Shown: positions 34,046 to 43,103 of the stretch, piece after piece
How the letters are laid out: each line of letters starts with the position of its first letter
Numbering within the stretch: position 1 is the stretch's first letter
Assembly (NCBI RefSeq): GCF_002871795.1
Contig: NZ_PNHL01000002.1
Coordinates: 1-64,000 of the forward strand
Length of the DNA stretch: 64,000 bases
Reading direction: 5' to 3'
Source of the DNA: Brachybacterium sp. UMB0905
GTDB taxonomy: Bacteria > Actinomycetota > Actinomycetes > Actinomycetales > Dermabacteraceae
Program-made: the position numbers and the translations under genes
Notes under the pieces: model-generated
Told to the model about the DNA's origin: nothing
The model's database searches: none
What the model saw: only the letters and a program-made list of their open reading frames with translations

Positions 34046-35245
34046 CTATTGCCGGAGCGCTTGGGCGGGGTCTATACGGCTGGCGCGTATCGCTGGGACA
34101 GTGCCTGCACAGCCGGCGATGAGCATTGCGGAGATCGGCGCGAACAGGAGGAGCTTGAGATCGATGACTGGAACCCAGTGTTGAACAGCGCAGACGATCA
34201 GGATCGTGATGATGGCGAGGATGGCGCCGATCAATCCGCCGCCGAGTCCGATATAGGCGCTTTCTGCGATGAACTGGGCGCCGATCTGGGAGCGGCGAGC
34301 GCCCAGTGAGCGGCGCAGTCCGATTTCTCCGGTGCGTGTTATGACGTTGCCGGTGGCTTGGGCGGCGACGACGATCATGCCGACGAGGGCTGCGAGAGCA
34401 CTGGCGCCCCAGCCGAGGCGGACGATGAGGGAGTCGACATCTCCGCGCAGACCGGACCCCGTTCCGATGGTGGAGACCTCGAGCATGCCCGGGTGATACG
34501 GGTCCAGGGCCAGGGGCAGGGAGTCGGCGACGGCGGAGGCTGCCCCGTGATCGGCCGCGACGATGAGCGAGACCGGAGACATCGCCGCCAGTGACGTGAG
34601 TGGGGCGTTGATCGGGACGAGGATCCCTGCGGTGAGCGCTTCCATACGGGGACTGGCCTCGATGACGCCAATGATCGTCACCGCGTCGCTGCCGATGAAC
34701 AGGGTGCGACTGCCGAACTCTTCGGGGCGCAGACCGATCTCATCGGCCAGCGCGCGACCGATGACAGCCACCGGAAAGGCGGGGTCTACACCGACAAGAG
34801 AACGGCCGCTGACGTCCGCGTCGACGGTGCGGAGAAGATCCGGGTCGGAGGCGAACACGGGGACCCTGTGACCGAGAGCAGATCCGGGAACGCTGGAGGT
34901 GGAGACGGGGATTCCGGCTGCGGAGGCATCGATGTACCGCGATGCGCCGCGCACGCCCTCAAGGGCCGCGGCACGGGCGGCATGCTCCTCGGTGAAGGCG
35001 CGGTCCGTGCCGCTGATGTCGGGCTGAGCTATGGCGTGCACCGTGGAGGCGGCGTAGGCGTCGAAGTTGTCGGAGACCTGGAAACGCACTGTGCTCACCA
35101 GTGAGTTGACGGTGATTACCAGCGTCACGGCCAGGGCGAGGGCGATGGCAGCCACAGCGCTTCGTGTCGGTTCTCCTCGGACGGCGGAGAACGCTTCGGC
35201 GAAAGCCGGGTGAGGCTGGCGCGGCGTCGATGCTGTTCTAGTCAT
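34046..35245 (-). CDS. MacB/FtsX-type ABC permease
   Basis: At 399 residues it has the MacB topology: one N-terminal helix (about 28-50), a large external domain (about 50-265) and three C-terminal helices (about 275-395). The N-terminal membrane segment AAIALALAVTLVITVNSLVS and the C-terminal IGLRRSLGARRSQIGAQFI, typical of FtsX permeases, are clear. It overlaps the ATPase gene by ATGA and is last in the five-gene cassette. The MacB-type mechanism moves substrates out from the outer face of the membrane rather than through it. The likely substrate here is the secreted protein at 38028-38426. Confidence 0.85.
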   Translation of the reverse strand: MTRTASTPRQPHPAFAEAFSAVRGEPTRSAVAAIALALAVTLVITVNSLVSTVRFQVSDNFDAYAASTVHAIAQPDISGTDRAFTEEHAARAAALEGVRGASRYIDASAAGIPVSTSSVPGSALGHRVPVFASDPDLLRTVDADVSGRSLVGVDPAFPVAVIGRALADEIGLRPEEFGSRTLFIGSDAVTIIGVIEASPRMEALTAGILVPINAPLTSLAAMSPVSLIVAADHGAASAVADSLPLALDPYHPGMLEVSTIGTGSGLRGDVDSLIVRLGWGASALAALVGMIVVAAQATGNVITRTGEIGLRRSLGARRSQIGAQFIAESAYIGLGGGLIGAILAIITILIVCAVQHWVPVIDLKLLLFAPISAMLIAGCAGTVPAIRASRIDPAQALRQ

Positions 35246-35931
35246 GCGGCCTTCGCGGTGATGCTTCGTCCGTCGATGATCTCGATGATGCGGTCCGCTC
35301 GCTCAGCGACAGCGGGATCGTGGGTGACGATGACGTGGGAGGAGTCAGCGGTGCGCAGGGAGTCCAGGAGGTCCAGGATCTGGGTGCTGCGGGCGCTGTC
35401 GAGGTTCCCGGTAGGTTCATCGGCCAGCAACAGTCTGGGGCGATGCACGACGGCGCGAGCGATCGCCACGCGCTGGGCTTCACCTCCCGACAGGGCGCTG
35501 CAGCGCGCATCGCGTCGATCATCGAGCCCGACAGCGCTCACGGCAGCCCGGACGCGATCCGGGGTGATCTCCCGACTCGGGGTGGTGTAGCGTAGCCCGA
35601 GCGCGACGTTCTGCATGACCGTGCGGTACGGGATCAGATGGAACGACTGGAAGATGAAGCCGAGCTCTCGACCACGCAGACGGGAGAGCTCTGCTTCTCC
35701 CAGCCCGCTGATGTCACGGCCATCAAGTAGAACCCGGCCCCGCGTCGGTGTGTCAAGGAGCCCCAGCATGTTCAAGGCTGTGGACTTGCCTGCGCCACTG
35801 GGTCCGATCAGGGCCACCCTCTCCCCGGCATGTACGCACAGGTCCAGCCCACGAAGAGCCTCCACGGGAGGCGGGCCAGGGAACGAGCGGTGAACGTCCT
35901 CGAGCGCGATCACCGGTACTGCACCAGTCAC
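35242..35931 (-). CDS. MacB/LolD-type ABC ATPase
   Basis: The 229-residue ATPase has Walker A GPSGAGKST (43-51), FIFQSFHLIP in the Q-loop, signature LSGGEAQRVAIARA, Walker B LLLADEPTGNLDS and the switch histidine in VTHDP. These are hallmarks of the LolD/MacB family. It overlaps the adaptor and permease genes on both sides by four bases, so the three are translated together. Lactococcin 972-type bacteriocin exporters belong to the same family. Confidence 0.92.
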   Translation of the reverse strand: MTGAVPVIALEDVHRSFPGPPPVEALRGLDLCVHAGERVALIGPSGAGKSTALNMLGLLDTPTRGRVLLDGRDISGLGEAELSRLRGRELGFIFQSFHLIPYRTVMQNVALGLRYTTPSREITPDRVRAAVSAVGLDDRRDARCSALSGGEAQRVAIARAVVHRPRLLLADEPTGNLDSARSTQILDLLDSLRTADSSHVIVTHDPAVAERADRIIEIIDGRSITAKAA

Positions 35932-37196
35932 GATTCGCCGTCCCCGCCGGGATCTTGCCCCTCAGGTCCGCTGCCCTCTCCCGTCTGGGAGACAATCACC
36001 TCCGTGCCCTCCGCGGGGGCCGTGCTCTCCTCGAGCACCGCAGCACCGTCGATGACCTCAACAACAGTGACCGCGTGCCGCTCGGGAGTCGTCTCGTCGC
36101 CGATGCCCTCCCTAGGAGCTAGCAGCACGTAGGCGGCATCTGTGGAATCGCTGCGGACAGCACTGATCGGCACGAAGAGCACAGGGCCATCGGAGGAGGC
36201 GGTGACAACCGCAGCTCGAGCGTCGGTCCCCACGGACTCTGCAGGCAACGGTGCGTCGGGCGTGATCGTGATCGTGGACAGGTCGGGGTTGTCGGGATCA
36301 GGCTCTACCCCGCTGACCGTGCCGGTGAGCTCTTCGTCGTGATCACCGACCGTGAACGTTACGGCTTGATGAGGGGTCACGTCTGCTGCCTGGACTGTCG
36401 CGATCGACGCACTGAGCACCAGGGTGCCATCGGCCACAGTGAACAGCGTCGAGGTCTCATCCAGGGAATCGCCGACCTTGCTGCTCACATCGACGACTGC
36501 TGCCGGCAGATCACCGAGCACCACAAACAGCCCGCGGGGGATCACCAGTCCCGACTCGCCATCGCCAGCCCCTGTCTCGTCGTAATCGCCGACCCGGGCG
36601 GTGGATTGAAGGAGGTCGGTGGAGTATCCGCGGTCTGTCAGCAGACGTTCCAGGGCCCGCTGGGTTGATGGAGTAATCTCTTCGCCCATCTGTTCCGGGG
36701 CGTAGCCCGCGGCCTTGAGTCCCTTATGCAGCTGGTCGACGTCTTCCCCCCTGTCGCCCATGGTGAGATCGCGATAGAACGGGAACGCTCCAGGCAACGC
36801 GAACACCGGCTGTCCCGAAACCTCTGCCAGGAACATGCCCGGCTGGACGCTTTGACCACGCTTGATGCCCATCTTTACGAGCACGGCCGCAGCATCGTCA
36901 GGAGGAAGTGCAGGATGGACCGCCACGGTCCCGGAGTTCTGAACGGCCCCCGCTAGGGTCACCACCTGCTGGCGCTCGTCTCGCTGCACTGGGGCTGTCA
37001 TCATCGGTGGTTGCAGGGGCGACGCGGCCGCTGCACGCTGCTCAGGAGTCATCATCTGCGAGCGAAGAACCGTATACCCCAGTCCCAGTCCCAACACGAT
37101 CCCGATGATGAGGACAAGTGCGAGCGCTACCACGCGGCGACGCGGCTCGAACACTCCCCGTCCAGCTTCCGCGGCGTGGTCAGTCCTCGATCGCAT
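35928..37196 (-). CDS. Membrane adaptor with peptidoglycan-binding domain
   Basis: A 422-residue membrane-anchored protein. A basic N-terminus is followed by one helix (about 22-44), then an external part. Residues 147-190 (GDRGEDVDQLHKGLKAAGY and onward) match a peptidoglycan_binding_1 domain. Later parts resemble the lipoyl/beta-barrel regions of periplasmic adaptor proteins. It probably links the MacB-type transporter to the cell wall. ATG 37196 lies inside the end of the lipoprotein gene (17-bp overlap); an upstream in-frame ATG at 37250 is less likely. The C-terminal tail is rich in Gly, Glu and Asp. Confidence 0.78.
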   Translation of the reverse strand: MRSRTDHAAEAGRGVFEPRRRVVALALVLIIGIVLGLGLGYTVLRSQMMTPEQRAAAASPLQPPMMTAPVQRDERQQVVTLAGAVQNSGTVAVHPALPPDDAAAVLVKMGIKRGQSVQPGMFLAEVSGQPVFALPGAFPFYRDLTMGDRGEDVDQLHKGLKAAGYAPEQMGEEITPSTQRALERLLTDRGYSTDLLQSTARVGDYDETGAGDGESGLVIPRGLFVVLGDLPAAVVDVSSKVGDSLDETSTLFTVADGTLVLSASIATVQAADVTPHQAVTFTVGDHDEELTGTVSGVEPDPDNPDLSTITITPDAPLPAESVGTDARAAVVTASSDGPVLFVPISAVRSDSTDAAYVLLAPREGIGDETTPERHAVTVVEVIDGAAVLEESTAPAEGTEVIVSQTGEGSGPEGQDPGGDGES

Positions 37197-37977
37197 CGGC
37201 AATGACCGCCAGATCCTCGTGGTGCTGTTCGATGAACTCGGCACGGTCATCAGCGACCAACTCCGCTTGGGCCTTTGTCAGCGGAGCCAGGCAATTCGCA
37301 AAGATTTCCCCACCTTCGAGGTTCTTTTCATCGGGCATCACATCTTCCCCGCCATACTGATGTGGCCACCAGTCCAGGAAATCGTAAACTGACGGGGGAG
37401 TGCCCGCGTCGGCGCTCCCGCCTGGAAATCCTGTCTTATCGGATAGGCATGCCTCGAATGTCGCAAACTCGTCGGGCAGGCGGGATACGTCAGCGTTCAA
37501 CTCGACCTTCATCGTCCACTCCGAGTGGAGGGACTCGGACAGAGAAACTGCCTTGTGCCTCTGCCTCTTTGTGACGCTGAAATAGCACTCTAGGGTAGCG
37601 TCATTCGCCGACAGTTCAGTATCCGGAATACCATCTATCGTCCCCACGGGCCGGACTCCGCCCCTCCGGTAGCGATCGGGATCCGGAAAGGCGAACTCAT
37701 TCATCTCCTCATAATAGGCGACGTAGTCGGCTGCCTTCGGGATCGCATCTGCTCGCCCCACATCCTCCAGGCACCCCTCAATCTCAGGCATGACCGTTGC
37801 CCGCAGCTGCTCCCGCAGCCACACCGGATCCGCGTAAGCTCCCTCGCCCGGGGCTGTGACCACCGCGTTCACGACGCGGGTGTCAACTTCACCCCTCGCT
37901 GAGCTGGCGCCACTGCAGCCCGCCAGAAGGACGGCGGGAAGAGTGATCGCCATCGCGGCAACCCGAACTTGTCGCAC
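37180..37977 (-). CDS. Lipoprotein of unknown function in the export cassette
   Basis: GTG 37977 follows a GGAAGG ribosome site and gives 265 residues. The signal peptide ends in LLAGC with C21, so the protein is anchored to the outer face of the membrane. The mature part is acidic, has paired cysteines (for example in EGCLED and LECYF) and no family I recognise. GC content is clearly below that of the neighbours. Position between the secreted protein and its presumed exporter suggests a chaperone, receptor or immunity role; that is inference. Confidence 0.7.
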   Translation of the reverse strand: MRQVRVAAMAITLPAVLLAGCSGASSARGEVDTRVVNAVVTAPGEGAYADPVWLREQLRATVMPEIEGCLEDVGRADAIPKAADYVAYYEEMNEFAFPDPDRYRRGGVRPVGTIDGIPDTELSANDATLECYFSVTKRQRHKAVSLSESLHSEWTMKVELNADVSRLPDEFATFEACLSDKTGFPGGSADAGTPPSVYDFLDWWPHQYGGEDVMPDEKNLEGGEIFANCLAPLTKAQAELVADDRAEFIEQHHEDLAVIADAIED

Positions 37978-38027
37978 AGCAGATCCTTCCAGCAGTAGAG
38001 ACTGCGCGCGCCCGACTCGGCGCGCTG

Positions 38028-38426
38028 TCACACGCGAAGATCAAATTTGGTGTTGACATCCGAGTTCATGCGAAACTTGGATCCGGGGGCCAGGTTCTTA
38101 ATCGCCACCCACTGGGCCTGAGAGAATCCGAAGGTATGCTTCTTTGATCCCATGGTGGAGTTTCGCCACGTGCCTCCGGAGTGGTACTGTCCCCAGCTTG
38201 TGACATAGGGTGTGAGGGTGGGGAAGTAGACGCGATTTACGTTAACGTCGAGGCAGTCTGAACCGCTTGGCTTTGTTCGAGTTTCTCTAGTCTTCACACT
38301 GTTCATTGAAACGCAATTCGCGGCGGAGCTGGGCGGTGCGGTAGAAATGTCAGACACGCCAATTATTCCAAGCGTGACAAGACCGATGGCCAGAATTCTT
38401 GCAACCCGAGTTCTCGTTGGAGCCAC
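38028..38426 (-). CDS. Small secreted protein, possible lactococcin 972-like bacteriocin
   Basis: GTG 38426 follows GAGGGGGAG. The 132-residue product has a signal peptide (basic start, hydrophobic 11-26) with likely cleavage after A36 in SSAA. The mature chain of about 96 residues has two cysteines (C38, C58), many Ser/Thr/Lys/Asn and aromatic residues. GTW near residue 86 and GSKKH at 93-97 recall the GTW and GSK-H elements of lactococcin 972, though spacing differs. GC content is near 50%, unlike the rest of the window. It is the first gene of a cassette with lipoprotein, adaptor, ATPase and permease. I do not recognise a definite family. Confidence 0.65.
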   Translation of the reverse strand: MAPTRTRVARILAIGLVTLGIIGVSDISTAPPSSAANCVSMNSVKTRETRTKPSGSDCLDVNVNRVYFPTLTPYVTSWGQYHSGGTWRNSTMGSKKHTFGFSQAQWVAIKNLAPGSKFRMNSDVNTKFDLRV

Positions 38427-38684
38427 GACTCCCCCTCTAATGCTTTGACTTTCGAGCAGCTTCTATGGTGCCCGTCTCAGCAGGAGAATAACGGACTTTG
38501 CGAGGTTCCGCGCCGGACCGGTGGACTGTTATGAACTCGTTACCCACCGTTGGCAGGCGCGCCGGAAGGCGGGGGTAGCGGCGGCCCGGGGCGACTCCAG
38601 GAAAGCGGTGCACGGTCCTCATCGGCGACAACGGGTCGATCCGCCGATCACCAGGTCGATCCGCGGCGAGGCGGCCGACCGCCC
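38427..38684. other. Intergenic region between accE and the export cassette
   Basis: No supported gene; an open frame at 38437-38754 on the minus strand overlaps accE in another frame and looks spurious. GGTCGATCCGC occurs at 38634-38644 and 38654-38664. TATTCT on the minus strand near 38485 is a weak -10 candidate for the cassette. Confidence 0.5.
38634..38664. repeat. Pair of 11-bp direct repeats after accE
   Basis: GGTCGATCCGC occurs twice, 20 bp apart, at the end of accE and upstream of the secreted-protein gene. Confidence 0.7.
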
Positions 38685-39038
38685 TCAGCGGTCCCCGAAC
38701 TGCCACGCGGTGGGAGTGGCCTGGGCGCGCAGGCCGTGCGCGCGGGGGTAGCACTGCGCGGGATCGTTCCAGGTCCCGGCGCCGGCTCCGCGGCCCTCGA
38801 CCAGTGCGCGCTCCTCGGCCTCCAGTCGGCTGGTGACGCTCATGGCGGAGACCACTACGGCGATCGCCGCCAGCTCATCATCGGCCAGGTGCCCCTGCAC
38901 CAGGCGGACATCGGAGGGAGAGATCGGGGCGGACGGCACCCCATCGGCCGACGACACCCCGGCCGCGACTGCGGCCCCATCGGCTCCGCTCGTGTCGCCC
39001 GGGGCTGCGGGGTTCCCACCCTGCGCTGCCGTGCTCAC
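38685..39038 (-). CDS. accE: Acyl-CoA carboxylase epsilon subunit
   Basis: A 117-residue protein with an Ala/Gly/Ser-rich N-terminal half and a conserved C-terminal helix segment [21 protein letters not shown] final W-containing tail marks the ACC-epsilon family. This small subunit stabilises actinobacterial acyl-CoA carboxylase complexes. GTG 39038 overlaps the accD stop (GTGA), so the two are translationally coupled. Length is typical. Confidence 0.88.
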   Translation of the reverse strand: MSTAAQGGNPAAPGDTSGADGAAVAAGVSSADGVPSAPISPSDVRLVQGHLADDELAAIAVVVSAMSVTSRLEAEERALVEGRGAGAGTWNDPAQCYPRAHGLRAQATPTAWQFGDR

Positions 39039-40624
39039 AGCGGGATGTTCCCGTGCTTCTTGGTGGGCTGGGAGTCGCGCTTGGTGCGCAGGGCCCGCAG
39101 CGCCTTCGCGATCTGCACCCGGGTCTCGGCCGGGCGGATCACCGCGTCGATCCAGCCGCGCTCGGCCGCCGTGTACGGGGTGGCGAACTGCTCCTCGTAC
39201 TCCGCTTCGAAGCGCGCCCGCTCAGCGGCGACATCCCCGCCCTCCTCAGCGACTTTCCGCAGATCCGAGCGGTGCAGGATGTTCACCGCGCCCTGTGAAC
39301 CCATCACCGCGATCTGCGCGGTGGGCCAGGCGAGGTTCACATCCGCCCCCAGCTCCTTGGATCCCATGACGATGTACGCGCCGCCGTAGGCCTTCCTCGT
39401 GATCACGGTGATCAGGGGGACGGTGGCCTCCGCGTAGGCATACAGCAGCTTCGCGCCGCGGCGAATGATCCCGCCGTACTCCTGGCCGGTGCCGGGCAGG
39501 AACCCGGGCACGTCCACAAAGGTCAGCACCGGGATGTTGTTGGCATCGCACAGCCGCACGAAACGGGCGGCCTTCTCCGAGGCATCGATGTCCAGCGTGC
39601 CGGCCAGATGGGAGGGCTGGTTGGCGATGATGCCCACGCTGTTGCCCTCGACGCGGCCGAAGCCCACCAGGACATTGCGCGCGAACATCGGCTGGACCTC
39701 GAGGAACTCCTCCTCATCCAGCACTGTGCGCAGCACTGTGAGCATGTCGTAGGGCTGATTGGGGGAGTCCGGCACGAGCGCATCCAGCGCCAGATCCGCC
39801 GCGGTCGGATTCTCCTCCAGCCGCGTGGGGAAGCTCGGGGCGGGGCTGAGGGTGTTCGAGGGCAGGTAGCTCAGCAGGTCTTTGACGTATTCGATGGCCT
39901 CAGCCTCATCGGGGGCCATGTAGTGGGCCACGCCCGAACGGGTGGAGTGGGTGCGCGCCCCGCCGAGCTCCTCGAAGCCCACATCCTCCCCGGTGACGGT
40001 GCGGATCACATCGGGCCCGGTGATGAACATATGGGAGGTCTTCTCGACCATCACGATGATGTCGGTCAGCGCCGGGGAGTACACGGCACCGCCCGCCGCT
40101 GGCCCCATGATCAGCGAGATCTGCGGGATCACACCGGAGGCGCGGGTATTGCGCCGGAAGATCCCGGCGAACATCGCCAGCGACGCCACACCCTCCTGGA
40201 TGCGGGCGCCGCCGCCGTCGAGGATCCCGATGATCGGCACCCCGGTCTTCAGCGCGAGATCCTGGATCTTCTGGATCTTGCGACCGTGGGCCTCGCCGAG
40301 CGAGCCGCCGAACACCGTGAAGTCCTGGGAGTACACGCACACCTGACGGCCGTCGATGGTGCCGTAGCCGGTGACGATGCCGTCGCCATCGGGCCGCTTG
40401 CGGTCGATCCCGAAGCTGCGAGCCTGATGGCGCACGAACCGGTCGGTCTCCACGAAGGAGCCTTCATCCAGCAGATCGGTGATGCGCTCGCGGGCGGTCT
40501 TCTTGCCGCGCGCATGCTGCTTCTGAACCGCCACCGAATCCGCGGCGGACACCGCCTGCGCATCCCGCTCGCGCAGATCCTCGAGGCGCTGGGCGGTAGA
40601 GAGGGGCTGCGGGGCGTCGGTCAC
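39035..40624 (-). CDS. accD: Acyl-CoA (propionyl/acetyl-CoA) carboxylase beta subunit
   Basis: The 529-residue carboxyltransferase transfers CO2 from biotin to acyl-CoA. It has the crotonase-like halves with [49 protein letters not shown] and the oxyanion region [14 protein letters not shown]. Length and motifs fit AccD5-type enzymes using propionyl- and/or acetyl-CoA; which is preferred cannot be told. GTG 40624 follows AGGAGG. It is coupled to accE and diverges from birA. Confidence 0.95.
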   Translation of the reverse strand: MTDAPQPLSTAQRLEDLRERDAQAVSAADSVAVQKQHARGKKTARERITDLLDEGSFVETDRFVRHQARSFGIDRKRPDGDGIVTGYGTIDGRQVCVYSQDFTVFGGSLGEAHGRKIQKIQDLALKTGVPIIGILDGGGARIQEGVASLAMFAGIFRRNTRASGVIPQISLIMGPAAGGAVYSPALTDIIVMVEKTSHMFITGPDVIRTVTGEDVGFEELGGARTHSTRSGVAHYMAPDEAEAIEYVKDLLSYLPSNTLSPAPSFPTRLEENPTAADLALDALVPDSPNQPYDMLTVLRTVLDEEEFLEVQPMFARNVLVGFGRVEGNSVGIIANQPSHLAGTLDIDASEKAARFVRLCDANNIPVLTFVDVPGFLPGTGQEYGGIIRRGAKLLYAYAEATVPLITVITRKAYGGAYIVMGSKELGADVNLAWPTAQIAVMGSQGAVNILHRSDLRKVAEEGGDVAAERARFEAEYEEQFATPYTAAERGWIDAVIRPAETRVQIAKALRALRTKRDSQPTKKHGNIPL

Positions 40625-40773
40625 GGAGCCTCCTGGCGTGCGCCGAAGAGCACGCGGGTCTCGGGGGTGTGGAACATCGGGATACTACGCTACGGGCCGG
40701 TCCGGGGCCTGCCACCAGCGCCGTGACCATCAGCAAGTTGACGAGGACGCACACCGCACAGGAGGGATACGCC

Positions 40774-41829
40774 ATGCAGCACCCGGATGGGCCAGATCGC
40801 GTGCATGGCCCACTTCGCGCGGACGGCCCGGATCGCGCGGGCGGTCCGGATCGCGCTGCCCTGCGCGCTCACGTGCCGACGATGGTGCGCAGCGATGCGG
40901 TGCCCTCCACCCAGGACATCGCGGCGGCGCTGCTCGAGCAGGGGCAGCAGCCGCCCTTCGCGGTGACCGCCGTGGAGCAGACCGCCGGGCGCGGCCGACT
41001 GCAGCGCCCCTTCCGCAGCCCGCGCGGCAGCTCGCTGGCCCTCACCCTCGCCTGCCGCACCACACTTTCTCCTGCCACCCGATCCTGGCTGCCGCTGCTG
41101 GTGGGCGTCGCCGCCCATGCGGCACTGATCGCCGAGCTGCCCGCCCTCACCGGGCGCGTAGGCCTGAAATGGCCGAACGACCTGCACACCGCCGAGGGAG
41201 GCAAGCTCGGCGGCATTCTCGTGGAGGGCCGCGGGGAGGACCTGGTGCTGATGGGCATCGGGGTGAACCTGCGCGGCCCGATCCTGGATTCCGATGGGTT
41301 CCCGCTGCCGGGAGCGGCCTGGCTGCTGGGCTCCGGCGGGATGCTGGCCGCCGACGAGGTCACTGCGGGACGGGAGCTCACTGCGGGACTGGAGCCCGCG
41401 GCCGGACAAGAGCCCGCGGCCGATGGAAAACCCGAGGTCGCCCTGGAGCTCGCGCAGCTGCGGCGGCGCCTCGAGGAGACGATCGCCGGGGCGATCGTGG
41501 AGAGTCTGTGCAGGCTCGAGGCAGCCGACGGGGATGCGGAGGCCTGTGGTCTCGCAGAGCGCTACACTATGATCTGCCTCACAGTGGGGCGGTCTGTTCG
41601 GATCGACCCGCTAGGCACCGCGACCGCTGCGGCCCACCACGGCGCCCCGAGCCCCCTGCACGGGATCGCCCGCGGAGTGGACCGCATCGGTCGTCTGCTG
41701 GTCGAGGGCGAGGACGGCGTCACCGCCGTTGCGCTGGGCGACATACAGCACCTGCGGGCGCTCCCGCCCCCAGGCACCATCAGCGACCACCCTCACCCAT
41801 CGCATCATCAGGAGGACCACGGGACGTGA
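40774..41829 (+). CDS. birA: Biotin-[acetyl-CoA carboxylase] ligase
   Basis: BirA activates biotin as biotinyl-AMP and attaches it to the carboxylase alpha subunit. Motifs: QTAGRGRLQR (variant of GRGRRG), LKWPNDL and KLGGILVE. There is no N-terminal helix-turn-helix, so it is not a repressor. ATG 40774 after AGGAGG gives 351 residues, longer than usual through repeats such as GRELTAGLEP at about 205-235. It diverges from accD and ends in a GTGA overlap with the cyclase gene. Confidence 0.9.
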   Translation: MQHPDGPDRVHGPLRADGPDRAGGPDRAALRAHVPTMVRSDAVPSTQDIAAALLEQGQQPPFAVTAVEQTAGRGRLQRPFRSPRGSSLALTLACRTTLSPATRSWLPLLVGVAAHAALIAELPALTGRVGLKWPNDLHTAEGGKLGGILVEGRGEDLVLMGIGVNLRGPILDSDGFPLPGAAWLLGSGGMLAADEVTAGRELTAGLEPAAGQEPAADGKPEVALELAQLRRRLEETIAGAIVESLCRLEAADGDAEACGLAERYTMICLTVGRSVRIDPLGTATAAAHHGAPSPLHGIARGVDRIGRLLVEGEDGVTAVALGDIQHLRALPPPGTISDHPHPSHHQEDHGT

Positions 41830-43061
41830 CCGGCGGCATGCATGACCTCGAGCCTGCTCGGGCGGCGGAGACCTCGCCGCCCGAGGAGCCGCGCCCGTCC
41901 GGGGAGCCGCGCCTGTCTGAGGAGCCGCGCCTGCCTGAAGCTGTCATCCCCACCCGCACCCAGGAGCTGCCGGACCTCTCCCAGACCGATGCGTCCGATG
42001 CCGACCTGGGCGACGCGCAGATCCTCGAGATGAATCGGCGCTTCGCCGAGGTGCGTCGCAGCGTCGGCGCGCTCGAGAAAGTGCTGCTGCAGGGCCCACG
42101 CCTGTTCTCTCGCCACGACCTCGCCGAGCAGCGGGACATTCCCCCGCGCCTGACCTCTGTGTACTGGCGTTCCCTGGGCTTCACTCCGGTGGACGAGGAC
42201 ACCGTAGTGTTCACCGAAGAGGACTCCTACGCGATCGGGGATCTCGCCGAGATCGTCCAGGACGGTCGGCTGTCCGAGCGCGGCTTCGAATCGATCACCC
42301 GGGGACTGGGCTTCCATATGGGTCGCCTGGCCATGTGGATCACCGAGGCTCTCGTGGATGAAGCCAAGTCGCGCGGCGACATGGACGACGGTGAAGCCCG
42401 CCAGCGCATGCTCGAGGAGATCCCGGACCTGCTGGACGTCCTCGAGTCGCAGGTCATGTTCGCCTTCCGCCGTCAGTTGGCCGCCTACACCGCGCGTGCC
42501 GGCAGCGAGGCTCTGCACCGCGACACCGATGAGCTGTTCCCCCTCCAGCGTGCCGTGGGCTTCGCTGACCTCGTGCAGTTCACGCGCCTGGCCCAGGATC
42601 TGCCGGGAGCGGAGCTAGCGGACATGGTGGGCCGGTTCGAGTCGATCTGCCGCGACATCATCTCCGTGGGCGGAGGGCGCGTGGTCAAGACCGTCGGCGA
42701 TGAGGTGATGTTCCTGGCCGACACCCCTGAGGACGGTGCGCAGATCGCTGTCAGCCTCTCCGAGACCATCACCGACACGCCGAATCTGCCGCCGGTGCGG
42801 GTGGGCCTGGCCTGGGGGTCGATGTTCTCGCGCTACGGCGACGTGTTCGGCCCCACCGTCAACCTCGCCGCCCGCATGGAATCGGTGGCCCGGCCCGGCA
42901 CCGTGGCGGTGGACCGTGAGACCGCGCAGGCCGTGGAGAAAGCCCTGCCGGGCGGCTTCCTGGTCGACGACGGGGAAGACGTGGACCTGCACGGCATCGG
43001 CGAGGTGCATGTGGCCGCCCTGCGCCGCGGCAGTTGGGCTCCGCTGGACCTCGGTCTGTGA
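41826..43061 (+). CDS. Class III adenylate/guanylate cyclase
   Basis: The 411-residue soluble protein ends in a class III cyclase domain (about 240-405): D248 and D292 bind metals, K288 (VKTVGDE) helps recognise the base, D339 with FGPTVNLAAR (N346, R350) completes the site. K288 favours ATP, so cAMP is the likely product. Residues 1-60 are a Pro/Glu-rich tail with three EPR(P/L)-type repeats (about 20-38). The middle (about 65-230) is a helical region of a kind found in actinobacterial cyclases, probably regulatory. It starts at GTGA overlapping birA. Confidence 0.88.
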   Translation: MTGGMHDLEPARAAETSPPEEPRPSGEPRLSEEPRLPEAVIPTRTQELPDLSQTDASDADLGDAQILEMNRRFAEVRRSVGALEKVLLQGPRLFSRHDLAEQRDIPPRLTSVYWRSLGFTPVDEDTVVFTEEDSYAIGDLAEIVQDGRLSERGFESITRGLGFHMGRLAMWITEALVDEAKSRGDMDDGEARQRMLEEIPDLLDVLESQVMFAFRRQLAAYTARAGSEALHRDTDELFPLQRAVGFADLVQFTRLAQDLPGAELADMVGRFESICRDIISVGGGRVVKTVGDEVMFLADTPEDGAQIAVSLSETITDTPNLPPVRVGLAWGSMFSRYGDVFGPTVNLAARMESVARPGTVAVDRETAQAVEKALPGGFLVDDGEDVDLHGIGEVHVAALRRGSWAPLDLGL

Positions 43062-43090
43062 GGGTCCCCGTCCCGGCGGGCCCGGATGTC

Positions 43091-43096
43091 TAGGAT
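43091..43096 (+). promoter_or_regulatory. -10 box, leaderless start of the response regulator gene
   Basis: TAGGAT lies seven bases before GTG 43104. Confidence 0.6.
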
Positions 43097-43103
43097 GGGC
43101 CCC

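Noticed and set aside
34046..38426. Mobile element carrying the export cassette
   Set aside because: No transposase, integrase, terminal inverted repeat or target duplication was found.
38437..38754. Minus-strand frame upstream of the secreted-protein gene
   Set aside because: It overlaps accE in a different frame, is Arg/Pro-rich and has no ribosome site.
40638..41825. N-terminal extension of the cyclase frame over birA
   Set aside because: It is out of frame with birA and of low-complexity Arg/Gly composition. The GTGA overlap at 41826 is the natural start.
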